The notes beneath the pieces are model-generated. The model searched no databases, had not been told where the DNA came from, and was given only the letters and a program-made list of their open reading frames with translations. Position numbers and translations under genes: made by a program. A DNA stretch of 64,000 bases from contig NC_090997.1 in NCBI RefSeq assembly GCF_041146395.1, forward strand, positions 38,853,501 to 38,917,500, written 5' to 3'. Position 1 is the stretch's first letter; each line of letters starts with the position of its first letter. This stretch comes from Eulemur rufifrons (lineage: Eukaryota; Chordata; Mammalia; Primates; Lemuridae). Shown piece after piece: positions 23,601-34,745 of this stretch.

Positions 23601-24135
23601 TCTAGCTAACTTAAATATTTTTTAAAAATAAGAAATTCATTAGAATTAAATTATAAGATGCAGCCTGCAAAACTAAAGACTGAAAAAAATAAGGTCTTGG
23701 TATGAATGAGAACCAAGGGAAATATGTGAATATGGGAAACTAATAGTTGGGCAGTCTTTCAGAAAGCTGTAGGCATCATGATTTATCTTTCCTCATTTTC
23801 TATTCTTGTTTCATTCTTCTCAAAATTCTAATTCCAGGGAGTGTCTAATTGGCCAGAAGGTAGACACATGCTTGATGTTGTGTAACCTGCAGCAGAAAAA
23901 GGATAGTTCTCAAAGGAAAATCCATGTACAAAAGGAAAGGACTCTCAGTAGGCAAAAGAAACAGATGTCCACCACGGGGCTCAAATTTTTAAAAAGACAT
24001 TTGGGAAAAGAGGTTATCAATAAATGGACTGAGGGCATGAATTGATAATTCATAAGATGCAACATGCATCGATATAGATGAGGAAAATATTCAAACCTTA
24101 GAAAAAATAAAATTTATGCCAAAACAAAGCAGACA
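20668..24135. other. Repeat-poor non-genic stretch
   Basis: About 3.5 kb in which I could not name any interspersed repeat or gene. Frames such as 21425-21802 (125 codons) and 22781-22990 lack recognisable domains. A processed or very old element may be hidden, but nothing could be supported. Confidence 0.45.
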
Positions 24136-25092
24136 AAAAAAGCAAACACAGAACTTTTTCATAACCATTAAAAGAAAGGCATTCCTCAAAAGCTGAACAG
24201 AATTTCCACATGGTCCAGCAATTCCACTTCTCCCTGTAAACCCCAAAGATTTAAAAGTAGGGACTAAAACAGATACTTGCATACCAATGTTCACAGCAGC
24301 ATTATTTACAGTAACCAAAAGGTAGAAAGAACTCATATGTTCATGGACAAATGAATGAATAAACAAATGTAGTGTATATATACACAATGGAATTTTATTC
24401 AGCTTTAAAAAGAAATGAAATTCTAATACATGCTATAATGTGGATGAATCTTGAAACCATTCTGCTTAGTGAAACAAGCCACAGAAAGACAAATATGGTA
24501 TGATTCCACTTATATGAAATACCTAGAATAGATTTTTTTAAGGAAAATTTAATTTTATATAGTAAATTTCAAATGAGATGATTAGGATAAACAAAATATA
24601 CTTTTTCTTATCTGGCAAACTTCTGGCTAAATAAATAATTGTGCATGATTTTCCTAGTGTTTTTTTTGTTTTGTTTTGTTTTTGTTTTTTTGTAGCCAAT
24701 AAGTAAATTGCTAAGTAAATAAACTATATTCTCAAACATTCTAATTATATTGCTATTTGATTTTTTTCAATATTTGAGTGTAACTTTCATACTATAAAGG
24801 ATGTGTTGAAAAGTTTAATTAATCTACTTTCTGTTTTATATTTCAAAATACTAAGGGGGTACAGATGTTTTGGTTACATGTATCGCTTTTGACATTGCTT
24901 GAGTCATGGCTATAAGTGTGCCAATCACCCAAATAATGTTGATTGCACCCATTAGGTAGGTTTTTGACCCTCCCCTCTTACCTTCTCCCAGCTGCTTGAT
25001 TTCCACTGAGATGTACATACCTCTGTGCACATGTGTGTTCATTGGTTAGTTCCAGTTTAACAGAGAATACAGGTGGTGTTTTTTTTTCCATT

Positions 25093-25172
25093 CTTGTGAT
25101 ATTCCACTCGACATAATGGTCTCTAATTCTATCTTGTGATACTTCACTTAGGAAAATGGTCTCCAGTTCCAT
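25093..25172 (-). repeat. 40-bp tandem duplication within the L1
   Basis: CTTGTGATATTCCACT at 25093 and CTTGTGATACTTCACT at 25133 start two consecutive, diverged 40-bp units (each with AATGGTCTC and ending in CTAT/CCAT). They lie at the ORF2/3' UTR border of the L1. Confidence 0.75.
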
Positions 25173-25179
25173 ACAATGT

Positions 25180-26011
25180 TGCAAAAGGCATTAATTCTTC
25201 CTTTTTTAAGGCTGAGTAGGACTCCATGGTATACGTTTACCACGTTTTGTTAATCCACTCATGAATTGATGGGCACTTGGGTTGATTCCACATTATTGCA
25301 ATTGTGAATTGTGCTGCAATAAACATTTAAGTTCAGGTGTATTTTTGATAAAATGACTTTTTTCTTCCTTTGGGGAGATACCCAGCAGTGGGATTGCTGG
25401 ATTGAATGATAGGTCTACTTTTAGTTCTTTGAGGCATCTCCATACTGTTTTCCATAGATGTTGTACTAATTTGCAGTCCCAAAAAGTGTATAAGTGTTCC
25501 TTTTTCTCTGTATTCATGCCAACATCTGCTGTTTTGGGATGTTTTAATAAAAGCCATTCTAACAGGGGTAAGGTGATATCTCATTGTGGTTTTAATTTGC
25601 ATTTCACTGATGATTAGTGACGTTTAGCATTTTTTTCATATGTTTATTGGCCATTTGTCTATCTTCTTTTGAAAAGCTACTGTTCCTGTCTTTTGCCTAC
25701 TTTTTAACCGGGTTGTTTGTGTTTTGCTTTCTGATTTGCTTGAGTTCTTTGTAGATTTTGGATCTTAGCCCTTTATGGGATATATAGCTTGCAAATATTT
25801 TTTCCCATTCTGTAGATTGTCTATTTTCTCTGTTGATTATTTCTTTAGCTTTGTAGGAGCTTTTTAAATTTAATTAAGTCCCATTTATTTCTTTTTGTTG
25901 TTGTAATTGCCATTGGAGTCTTAGTCATAAATTCTTTGCCTAGGCCATTATCTTTAAGAGTTTTTCCTACATTTTCCTCTAGAATTCTTATGGTTTCATG
26001 ACTTATATTTA
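25180..26011 (-). pseudogene. L1 ORF2 C-terminal part in the deleted L1
   Basis: Minus-strand translation recovers ORF2 text including GKTLKDNGLGKEF-like and [18 protein letters not shown] (near 25870-25980). Then come [20 protein letters not shown] (about 25500-25560), [20 protein letters not shown] (about 25360-25420) and GMDTLEV-like 3' remnants. The segment is the region downstream of the reverse transcriptase. Frames are broken. Confidence 0.8.
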
Positions 26012-26452
26012 AGCGCTTGGGTTCATGGGGGTGGAAAAGCTCCTGAGCAGCTCCGCAGCCCGCAGACTACCAGAGGTGTGTCAGAAGGAGAAACAATACC
26101 CCCACCCACTGCCTTCACTGAGCTCTGGGAAATCTGCAGGGTAGATTTCTGTTGATATCTTTTATCTTCGCATTCTACTTCATAATTTCTTTCTGTGAAG
26201 TCTCTGGCAGACTCCAGTACCTTTCCGCTGAATTACGCTTGAGCTGTTCCCATTCCTCCCTCTCCTCTATCTGAAGCCTTTCCTTCCCGGCGGGACAAAT
26301 ATGGCAATTGATGTCTCTAGTCAGCCATCTTCCCCTGATCCACTAGAACAGATTTGATAGAGACAGAATGTAGAATAGAGGTTACCAGGGGCTGAGGGGA
26401 GGGGGGAAATGGAGAGTTATTATTTAATGGGCACAGAGTGTCTGTTTGGGAT

Positions 26453-26924
26453 TGTTATGGTCTGAGACACGAGAAATGACCACCTAAAGGCCGAATTGAG
26501 CCAAATCAGGAGTCTTTATTAGCTGGCCAGCGACTGCTCTCTGCACTGCCCAAAGGCGGCCCAGAAAGCAGCAGCGAGCCTTTGAAACAGAAAGTTTTTA
26601 TATTGTAAGTTTGTGGGTGGACAATTACTAAGACAGAGCAAGCAGGTGTACAAAAAGCCTTGAGTGAGCATTATATCATTTTCTTATTTTTGGTGTAACA
26701 GAATCTGGGCAGTTTGGGCTCTGGGCCATATCTTGTTCACGCAAAACATGAGTGTTGTAATAGCTTCACGCAAAACGTGGGGGCTGTAATCATTTTACGC
26801 AGAACATGGGTATTGTAGTCACTTAGGAATTTCTGTGCTGGGGGTAGCAAGCAGAAGCAAGCAGGTTTTACAGAAGCAGAATGGCAGATTAATGATTTTT
26901 TGGCGCAAAACTCAGACTGTAACA
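26453..26924 (-). mobile_element. Solo ERV LTR, 5-bp target duplication
   Basis: A 472-bp block with TG..CA ends (TGTTATGG..GTAACA) is flanked by GGGAT on both sides (26448-26452 and 26925-26929), inside an L1M 3' UTR. The orientation is minus, because an AATAAA signal reads on the minus strand at 26515-26520, about 60 bases from the end. It contains three related CACGCAAAACATGAGTG / TTCACGCAAAACGTGGGGGC / TTTTACGCAGAACATGGG blocks. No coding sequence remains; a solo LTR arises by recombination between the two LTRs of a provirus. The family is not named with certainty. Confidence 0.82.
26740..26825 (-). repeat. Triplicated about 36-bp motif inside the solo LTR
   Basis: Blocks around 26740, 26767 and 26795 each read (C/T)ACGCA(A/G)AACATG/GTGG.. 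followed by TGTAAT or TGTAGT. LTR U3 regions often carry tandem enhancer-like repeats; here that is inference from position and spacing. Confidence 0.55.
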
Positions 26925-27070
26925 GGGATGAGGAAAAAGTTCTGGAAATGAATAGTGGTAATGTTTGCACTACGTTATGAATATACTTAATGCCATGAAT
27001 TGTACACTTAAGGATGGTTAAAAGGGTAAATTTTATGTTATAGATGTTTTATCACAATACTTTTTAAAAA

Positions 27071-27610
27071 ATGAATAACATTGCCTAGGATAAGGTTGTG
27101 TTTAACTAGTGCATTTATACTGAAGATGGCAATGTGAAATGATATGATACATTTTAGAAAGCAATATGATAATTTTTCTCAAACCCCCCCCCCCCCAAAC
27201 GTTCCTATCTGTTGACATAGCTATCCTATTTTTCAGGAGATAATCTTAAAGTAGAAAAAAGTTATTTGCATGAAAATGATCATAGTAGTATCAAAAAAAT
27301 AATAGAGAAATATAAACAAACCTAAACGTGCAAAATGAAGGGAAATACATGACACTAATTCAATGAAACATTATGCAACCATAAAAAATTGTAATGATTA
27401 TGATACAAGTTTTATGATGTATTAGCAAGTAAAAAGGATTACAAGATGGCATTATGGTATGTATGATTGTAATTCAACATGCATGAATAAAAAGTTTTAT
27501 GGTAAATTGAAAGAATTATGACTAAGATTTTTTCCTTTTAATTTTTTCCTAATTTTCATTATTTTGCCTAAATAATAAAAAGTAATAATAATTAACATCA
27601 AACAAAATTA
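27071..27610 (+). mobile_element. Old L1/HAL1-like 3' fragment
   Basis: TTATGCAACCATAAAAAATT (27370), ATTAGCAAGTAAAAAGGATT (27421) and ACAAGATGGCATTATGGTAT (27441) follow the order of the L1ME/HAL1 3' ORF2 and UTR (ATGCAGCCATTAAAAATG..AAGTGAAAAAAGCAGG..). Diverged. Confidence 0.6.
27184..27196. repeat. Homopolymer C13 tract
   Basis: Thirteen consecutive C on plus, flanked by AAA on both sides. It is the longest C run noticed in the window. Confidence 0.97.
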
Positions 27611-28384
27611 AACTAAACATTTGAAATATATTGCTATAAAAGATAGAAAAGAGAAGTAATTACTAAATATTTATGGTGAAATTATAAGGAATATTTGAAG
27701 AGTAATCTTCTTGCCTATTATCATTTTTTATTGTAAAACTAAGGATTCTTAAATGGTACCCATATATCAACTAGATTCATAATAGAAATCAACTTACAAA
27801 AACCTTACTTATAAAACCACACACACTCTTTTAGGGCTGGAAGGAGCCTGGGGACTTATATAATGTGGTTATATTATAAAATGCACATTTTACAGAGCAA
27901 TGGAAAGGAAAAATAAATTGTGAGATGAAGTGGAAAAGAGTTTTACAGAAGATATTGGCAAAAAGAAGACAAGATAATAAAAGAGACTATCTCAGGAAGA
28001 TTCTCAGATGCAAAAATCTTCAAAGAAGACACTTCCCACAGAAATGGCAGAAAGGAATATCAGTGTGCTAAAAATCCTCAGCATAATTACATATAGAATC
28101 AGAATAATTACACATACCTTCAAATAGCATTGCCTCCCATTTATAAGGGATTTAAAACAGTGGAAAAATATGTATAAAGATTTGTTAAGATGAGGAAATA
28201 ATTTGAAATTAGAAAAAGAAAGCTGAGAACAAAGGTATTGACAACTTCACAGACAGGAAATTCTTCATTTGTGTGTAACACCAACGTTTCTGCTATCATT
28301 GGTATCTTTCCCAGATACAAGTAAATTCCTAGACTCTGTAGCATCAGAAGGAATCTTAGATGTCACATAATAAAATTTTCTTTT
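27611..28384. other. Non-genic stretch, nothing recognised
   Basis: AT-rich; no supported feature. Confidence 0.5.
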
Positions 28385-28490
28385 CCAGCTGAGTATGCTA
28401 ACGTCTAGAGAAAGGACACACCCAAGTCCTACAGCGAGGAAGGCTAGATCCTGCCCCGGGACTCCCTGGCTCTACAGTGTCCCCTGCTGT
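28385..28490 (-). mobile_element. Probable MIR fragment
   Basis: CACACCCAAGTCCTACAGCG..AAGGCTAGATCCTGCCCCGG resembles the antisense MIR core (..CCAAGGTCACACAGCTAGTAAG..GGATTCGAACCC). Short and diverged. Confidence 0.5.
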
Positions 28491-28931
28491 TTGTGGATTT
28501 GTCTTCATGTCTTCATGTTGCAAGCAGCACCCAGGGACTAAGCTGCAACACTGCCCATGTGCCAGTGCATCCTTCATCTAATGCCTTTGCTTTGTCTCAG
28601 GTGCTCTTTCTCTAGTCATCTTCAAGGACGTAACTCCATCCTTTTGCCATTAAAAGCTCTCTGTTCCATGGACAGCCCATGCTGATATTATTTCATGCAC
28701 ATTACACATTACCATACAGTCATTAAAGACATGGGATTTCTCCCAGAAGTATTCAGTCTAGTTCAGAACTGAGATATAATCACATAAAATAAACAACAGT
28801 GCAAGAAGATAAACTATTCAGGGCTAAATCTGAGGTCAAGGTACCACTCTAGACAGTCATAGGAAGAAATCAGTATGGACAAGATTTGTCTGGAGGGCTT
28901 CATTAGAGAGACAGGGCAGGGAAAAATAAAG
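28491..28931. other. Non-genic stretch, possible L2 debris
   Basis: AACTGAGATATAATCACATA..AATAAACAACAGTGCAAGAA faintly resembles antisense L2, but is too diverged to call. Confidence 0.35.
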
Positions 28932-29080
28932 CCGTGTTGTCAAAGCAAGATCTGAGGATCATCTGCAACTGAATCATTTGGCAAATTGGTTTAAAAATGT
29001 AAAAGCAAGAGTCAGAATTTTTAACAAGATCCGTGTAATTCTTGTTCATGTAAAGGTTTGAGAGCCTCTTCCAGGCAGTT
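28932..29080 (-). mobile_element. MER5A-like hAT MITE, antisense
   Basis: The order GAGGATCATCTGCAACTG.., TTTTTAACAAGATCC, TTCATGTAAAGGTTTGAGAG matches reversed MER5A (AGCATCACCTGGGAACTTG.., AACAAGCCC, CATGCTAAAGTTTGAGAACC). Old and diverged. Confidence 0.6.
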
Positions 29081-29867
29081 GGTGTAGAAAACAGAATGAA
29101 CTGCAACAAGGAGGAGCATGATGTGATCTGGAACTGTCCACGGAGGCAGACCTTCCAGATCACACAACGTGGGAACTAATATAAAAAGATGCCTCAGCAG
29201 GAAGCCATGAAGCAGAATAAACTTTAACTGTATGAACTGAAGAAAACAATCATGACATTTAACTTTGTGTTAACTACTGATACAGAAACAAGAGTCCCCT
29301 AGGGAAAAGAATCCAGGCTGGGTTCTGTGAAATTATGAGCCTAGGTGCCATATTTAATGGTGTTTTTCTTAGCCTTAAATAGGGTATTTTAAAAAATTTC
29401 TCCAGGCATAACTCTTGGGGACTCAAATGATTCAGTGTTAGAGGAAAACAATTTATTATAATAACTACACTTAGGATTTTCCATTGTTTTTGCCTTACAT
29501 GGGAACTTTATAAGATTATTTCCTTTTTCATCTTACAGCTTAGTTTACCAAATTGTACTATTACATCTGAGTACCTAGTAGAAGTGATTCAATTATAGTC
29601 TCAGTGTAGCAGTTCAACTGAAAAATAATAAATATGTAAGTTTGAATCAGTTATGTTGACAGAGTCTATAGGGAATCTCTTTTGGGTAAAACTCCTGGCC
29701 CATTGCCCCATCTCGAGTAGGCTTTCCCGAGCCCTCCCATTAATCCCAGCTTTCAGGGATGTGGTTGAGTCTCCCCTTCTCTCCAGATGCTCTCTCAAGA
29801 CTGTATATGTAATTAGGATACAACCTCCTTAGTTTTCTGGCTTTTCTTTGACCCAGAATTAAAGAAT
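29081..29867. other. Non-genic stretch, nothing recognised
   Basis: No gene or repeat supported. Confidence 0.45.
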
Positions 29868-29883
29868 CATACACCCCCCTTTT

Positions 29884-30174
29884 GTTGAGACAGAGTCTCG
29901 CTCTGTCCCCCGAGCTAGTGTGCTAGAGTGCCGTGGCGTCAGCCTAGCTCACAGCAACCTCAAACTCCTGGGCTCAAGCAATCCTCCTGCCTCAGCCTCC
30001 AGAGTAGGTGGGACTACAGGCATGCGCCACCATGCCCGGCTAATTTTTCTATTTTTAGTAGAGACAGGGTCTCACTCTTGCTCAGGCTGATCTCACACTC
30101 CTGACCTCAAGAGATCCTCCCACCTCGGCCTCCCAGAGCGCTAGGATTACAGGTTTAAGCCACTGTGCCTGGCC
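29884..30174 (-). mobile_element. Strepsirrhine-type Alu, antisense
   Basis: Antisense Alu: GAGACAGAGTCTCGCTCTGT.. through TGCCGTGGCGTCAGCCTAGC (strepsirrhine right arm) to CACTGTGCCTGGCC. Flanks CATACACCCCCCTTTT (29868-29883) and CATACACCCTTTTT (30174 on) are the target duplication, differing only in C-run length. The poly-A tail is reduced to a few bases. Confidence 0.92.
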
Positions 30175-30184
30175 ATACACCCTT

Positions 30185-31904
30185 TTTATTTTAGGGTTTT
30201 GCTTCTAAATAATCTATGATACAGAGAGGAAAACTAAAACAGTGAACTTGGGGTGTTGACAGCTTTAAGGCACCTCCAAAGGCTCTCGCAATGATTACCT
30301 TGTATCCTGTGCTGCATACGGGGTGGGACTCCTTTTCCTGACTTCCTCATGGTCTCCTTCTTTGTATTATCCTGATGAAGTCTATATGGTATTTTCTGCA
30401 TTTTTAAAACTTTTGGGCATAGGTCTAACATTGATACTCCCTCTCCCCTTCTTCACAGGTACAATTCTCATCCCCATGGGATCCTCTTTCCAGGCAAATA
30501 TACTGAAGATTCAGGGGTGGGACAATAGGTGGGAACTCAGAGGGCATCCCGTTTCCCTATTTATATTCTGGCAGCCTCCTCACCATCCTTCTGTTTCATG
30601 TCTTCCAGGTTTTCATAAGGAAATGGGAATTGGGTCACTTCTGGAATTGATCACCCATATGTTTTAGCACTATAGAAATTTCTAATTACCTTGGAGCTCA
30701 TGAGAGACATTTTTATTCTGATCATTTTTGTTCTATCCAGGGATGATTTCAGTTCCCTTAAATTGGGCCTTTCCCTTGTCCTAGTCTCACCTTTTTTTAA
30801 GCCATCCTGCCTCCAAGTCTCAGCTTGTTCCTGAAATGTTGACCCTGTAACAGTTCCTCAGGCTTCCTCCCTTAATCACACAAATAGCTCCTAAAACTCT
30901 ATTCTGGGACTCAAAGAAAGACAAATGGCAAGTACGCCTGCAATTCTCACCTAGAATTCCTACAGCTCCCTCCTCAATTACCACCTCGCTGCGTGCTTGC
31001 GCTTACCACGCTGTTTGTACACAGTGAATACAGTCTTACTTCCTCCAGCATGGATTTGGTTGTGTGGCAGGAATATTAATGTGTCTGTTGTCATCCATTA
31101 ATTGGAAGCCCCGTACCTATTTTCCTGGAGCACCTTCCCAGTGCTGCGTGAAAGCAGAGCAGGCAGCAAATGCTCTTGAGTGAGAAGGGAGTTCGGACTG
31201 CTATGCATACTGTGTTTTCCAATACTGCTACGAACATGATTATTAAGTGCTGTGTGGGATTTGTATCTACTTCACACGTGCCCTTAAATACCACATGTAT
31301 GGAACAAAAAAGTCAAATGCTGCTCTAGAACAGAGCTGGAGAAAAAGTACACGCACATATTTTCCCCATTCCAGGGTATATCCTCTTCCTAAATGATGAC
31401 AAATGTTTCTAGAAATCTAGCCAGAAATCAGCTATATAGGAAATTATAATAGTAATGTTAATACCAGTTTGGAGCACTAAAAATTAATATTTAGAGATAA
31501 ATTTCTCAACTCATGGTAATGGAAGTTAATTTAGAAATCTATAATTAATATAGGTTTAATTACAATGGTATAGATTCAAAATATGATTGGTAAAAATTTG
31601 TATATGTATATTTGGTGATATAATCTAACTTGAAATGTTAAAGTACCTTTTATTTTAAGATCTATACAATTTTGAAGTTTTACCAGCATGTCAAATATAT
31701 GCACTGTTAATTGCTATCTTAATGAAGGAGACTATTTCCAGAGCTTTAGATTTCCATTCTGGTCAACTAAGTAGTTTTTCTACCAGTTCAGTTTTCTTTT
31801 TTCATAAAGAGATAAATGATTTTAAATATTCAAATAGTTCAATTATTTAATCCCTACATTTAGTGAGAGTGAATAAAGTACTATATGAAAATCACATGAT
31901 TTTT
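30185..31904. other. Non-genic stretch, nothing recognised
   Basis: About 1.7 kb. The 114-codon frame at 30323-30667 has hydrophobic stretches but no known domain, and its overlap with an opposite-strand frame argues for chance. Confidence 0.45.
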
Positions 31905-32165
31905 TAATTGTGGTAAAATACACATAACATAAAATTTACCATCTCAACCATTTTTAAGTATATAGTTCATTAGTGTTAAGTATAGTCACATTTTTTAGCA
32001 ACTAATCCCCAGAATTTTGTCATCTTACAAAGCTGAAACTCTGTAACGATTAAACAACCGTTGCCCCTTCCCTGTGCCCCACCGACAGCCCCTGACAACC
32101 ACCATTCTACTTCCTCTATGAGTTTGACTACTCAATACCTTATGTGAGTGAAATCATTCAGTTCA
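31905..32165 (-). mobile_element. Old L1M 3' UTR fragment
   Basis: The plus strand reads GTGGTAAAATACACATAACA, AAATTTACCATCTCAACCAT, TTTAAGTATATAGTTCATTA, then CCTTCCCTGTGCCCC and GACAACCACCATTCTACTTC, the antisense L1MB-MD 3' UTR order. Confidence 0.8.
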
Positions 32166-33594
32166 AATAAATTCAACTTTCATAAACTATAAACAATATA
32201 TTGCATGATAAATCAGATCTCATAACCATAGTGTAACCAAAATCACGCAAACCTATTTAGCACAGCTATGTTGGGATATCAAAACTCTGTAAAACAGGAA
32301 TTTACCTGGGTTTTACCTATTAAGTTCGGAAATGGAAGCTTTTTAAAATGAAGTTTTAAGAAACATCAAGGCGCTCTAATGAGGAAAAGAAAGAAAGAAA
32401 GAAAAGAGAAAGAATAAAAAAACAGTCTTTATTGTGAAAATGGCAAGGTAAAAATCCCCAGGAAAGCAAGGTTTTTTGGCACTAAAATACCTTCCACGGA
32501 ACACTTGTCTCAAAAGATGTTTCCTGAAAAAATAAGTTTCTATGATCATAAAAGTTCTGAGAAGCTGCATACTGTATCTCTCTTAAGGAAATTCAAATTG
32601 TACATTGGCATACTAAATATTATTAGAAGTTCCAAATATTTTTTTTCTGTGTTTGACCCAGGTGTTTCCCAAACTTATTTGACCAAAGAATCTTTTTCCT
32701 CCCCATAAAAACCTAAAAATACAATGGAGGAAAAAGCCTGGCCTTTAAATCATGAGATGGCTTCAGCTAAATCTCAGCCCTTGAAAGACTGTTTTTAGAC
32801 TTAAGAGTCATGATTAGACACTCAAGCCTTCCTTCTTCATTACACGTTTCATATTTACTTTTGGATAGAGATTGCTGTATGCTTCATAAATGCTGTCACC
32901 AAGACACTCCTTACTGTAAATGTCAAGTTGATTAAACTTTCATTTGAAAGAATAGTAAAGCAAGTCTGACAATGCACATTTCACTTAGCTTGGGGTTTGA
33001 AACTACGGCATAAATCCCAGGGGGTAGATCTACGATCCTCCAGGCTAAAATAAAAACTATTTAGCTATTACGCCTCTACTATATGTGAGCTATAAGCCTA
33101 TTTCACATGATGAGAGGAACCAACGGCTTGGCTGCAAACTGCTTTTAAAGTACTGGAATAAGAACAGCAAAGACAGGTAAATGAGAACATTTCTATGCAC
33201 ATGCAACATTAATATTGCATCGAAAAGCTGAGTCTGTGTGGACTTTATTTAGAGATACAAACAATGGTTCCAGAAAAGACTACATAAAGTACAAGATGAA
33301 TCATTGTTACTAGACAAAAGCCTCTGAGATTATGCAGGCAATCTAAGTGGTAAAGGCTTGGGTAATAGCTAGGAAATGACTGATTTTCCACTGGAGACAT
33401 TTTGTTAATTATTTCAAGGCTCCATAAGCAATTTTAGCACCTTGTGAGACTGTCATTATGATCCATTTACAATAACGGAAATTTCTCTCTGAATATTTGA
33501 CAATGCATAAATTAACTCCTTCCTTATTATATATATTTTCCACAATTATGACTGAATATTTGTATGCATATCTTGCCTCTTTTACTAAATTTAA
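32166..33594. other. Mostly unique stretch; GA-rich repeat and hAT-like end
   Basis: A GAAA-rich simple repeat lies at 32386-32425. At 32660-32710, GTGTTTCCCAAACTTATTTGACC resembles the terminal part of a hAT-Charlie element, but no second end was found. Otherwise nothing was recognised. Confidence 0.4.
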
Positions 33595-33690
33595 GCTGCT
33601 TGAGGGCAGCAGTGATATTTAAATCAATTTGATACACCCTTCAGAACCTGGCCTAGTATTAAGTACAATTTTAATACATTTGGGGGGATT
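33595..33690 (+). mobile_element. L2 3' end fragment
   Basis: CTGCTTGAGGGCAGCAGTGA..CAGAACCTGGCCTAGTATTA follows the L2 3' pattern (GAGGGCAGGGACTGTG..GCCTGGCACATAGTAGG). Diverged. Confidence 0.6.
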
Positions 33691-34189
33691 AAATTGTATA
33701 ACTTGCCCTATTAAGTTGGTTTTTTTTTTGGTAGTCAATATTTTCTAGAGAAAGAACTATTTGCCCGGTGACTATCACTTAAAAAGTTCCAAAAGGTTAA
33801 ATAAATTCTTCTCTCATTTGGAAAAAAGTGATGATATCCACAAATTAATGGCTCAATACATATTTGAATCTCTTTGTTTGATCTAATTCCTTAAAAAAGA
33901 TAAAACATTAAAACATGTGCATTTATCCATTGTAAAGTTAAAAAAAAGACAAGGAGAGAAAGAGGGTACATTAGGTAAAATACATTTGTTAATAAGTATT
34001 AGATTTAGAATTTTTTCTTTGCATTTCTAACCACCAGAGCTCTCATAAAGTCAAAATGTTCTTTCTCAATGCTCAGATGGTTTACTCTCCCTTCATGCTT
34101 GACTATCCAGTTACAGTAACTTTTCTGTGAGTGCTCAGTAATGAATTCTCTCATATTAAGAATTGCTGCTACACACAAGAGACTTCTTC
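33691..34189. other. Non-genic stretch, nothing recognised
   Basis: AT-rich, includes a T9 run near 33720. No supported feature. Confidence 0.45.
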
Positions 34190-34265
34190 AGCTGTCTCTG
34201 CCTAACATAGTGCCCGGCATGGGGCAGGCACTCCAGAAATGTTAGTTTAATGAATGAATGAAAAA
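34190..34265 (+). mobile_element. L2 3' terminus
   Basis: AACATAGTGCCCGGCATGGG..AAATGTTAGTTTAATGAATGAATG is the L2 3' end with its TGAATGAA-type terminal repeat. Confidence 0.72.
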
Positions 34266-34349
34266 TAACACCTCTTGTTTGTATAGCTTGTTTAATGTTG
34301 GAACATTGTCATCACACACATTATTTACTTTTATTTAATTTGTAATATT

Positions 34350-34530
34350 TCTCATTCAGCAAATATTATTGGAGTATAAAGCCATTGCCAGACAGTAGGT
34401 GTTAATCATTCAAAGAAAATTAGTCATAATTCTTGTAACTCGAAGAACACAAAATCCACTGGCGAAAATATCATAACCAAAAGGAATTAGAATTCTTGAG
34501 AAAAGTGTCAAAAAATTTGTTATGCATTAA
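34350..34530 (-). mobile_element. Probable L2 fragment
   Basis: CTCATTCAGCAAATATTATTGGAG and GACAGTAGGTGTTAATCATT resemble the reverse complement of the L2 3' region. Diverged. Confidence 0.5.
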
Positions 34531-34654
34531 TAAATATTACAAATAACAGTTGTAAAATTATTGTTAATCCATTATAATAGTTATAAAAGTTTTAAATTAT
34601 AAAATTTATTATAACATTATTGTGAAATTCTTGTTGGCCAGCGTGGTCCCCAGA

Positions 34655-34745
34655 AGTTGAGTGACTTGCCTAGAGTCACATAACTAAAACAGAGACAGCT
34701 GGGACTGGACTTTGAGGCATTTCCCTTGTAGGACAGTGTCCACTC
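34655..34745 (-). mobile_element. MIR fragment
   Basis: AGTTGAGTGACTTGCCTAGAGTCACATAACTA.. is the antisense MIR core (AAGTGACTTGCCCAAGGTCACACAGCTA). Confidence 0.7.

Larger units (their letters stand above)
24536..26342 (-). mobile_element. Internally deleted L1 with 5' UTR and probable 3' transduction
   Basis: It lies between near-identical 13-bp flanks, CTAGAATAGATTT (24523-24535) and CTAGAACAGATTT (26343-26355). Read on the minus strand it starts at about 26338 with an L1 5' UTR-like start (GAAGATGGCTGACTAGAGAC). It then jumps near 26012 directly into the 3' part of ORF2 and runs through the 3' UTR, which ends near 24840. A further 300 bases of non-L1, AT-rich sequence follow (24540-24838). 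These end in an ATTAAA signal (TTTAAT at 24548-24553 on plus) and a short A tail (poly-T 24533-24539). ORF1 and most of ORF2 are missing. Confidence 0.75.
24140..27070 (+). mobile_element. Old L1 (L1M-type) 3' end, interrupted twice
   Basis: Plus-strand reading gives ORF2 C-terminus (TEFPYGPAIPLLPVNPKD-like text near 24200; then TGGATGAATCTTGAAACCAT, 24432 on). The 3' UTR resumes after the insertions with TAGAATAGAGGTTACCAGGG (26371 on) and TGAATTGTACACTTAAGGAT (near 26996). Two later insertions split it: an internally deleted L1 (24536-26342) and a solo LTR (26453-26924). Inactive. Confidence 0.85.
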
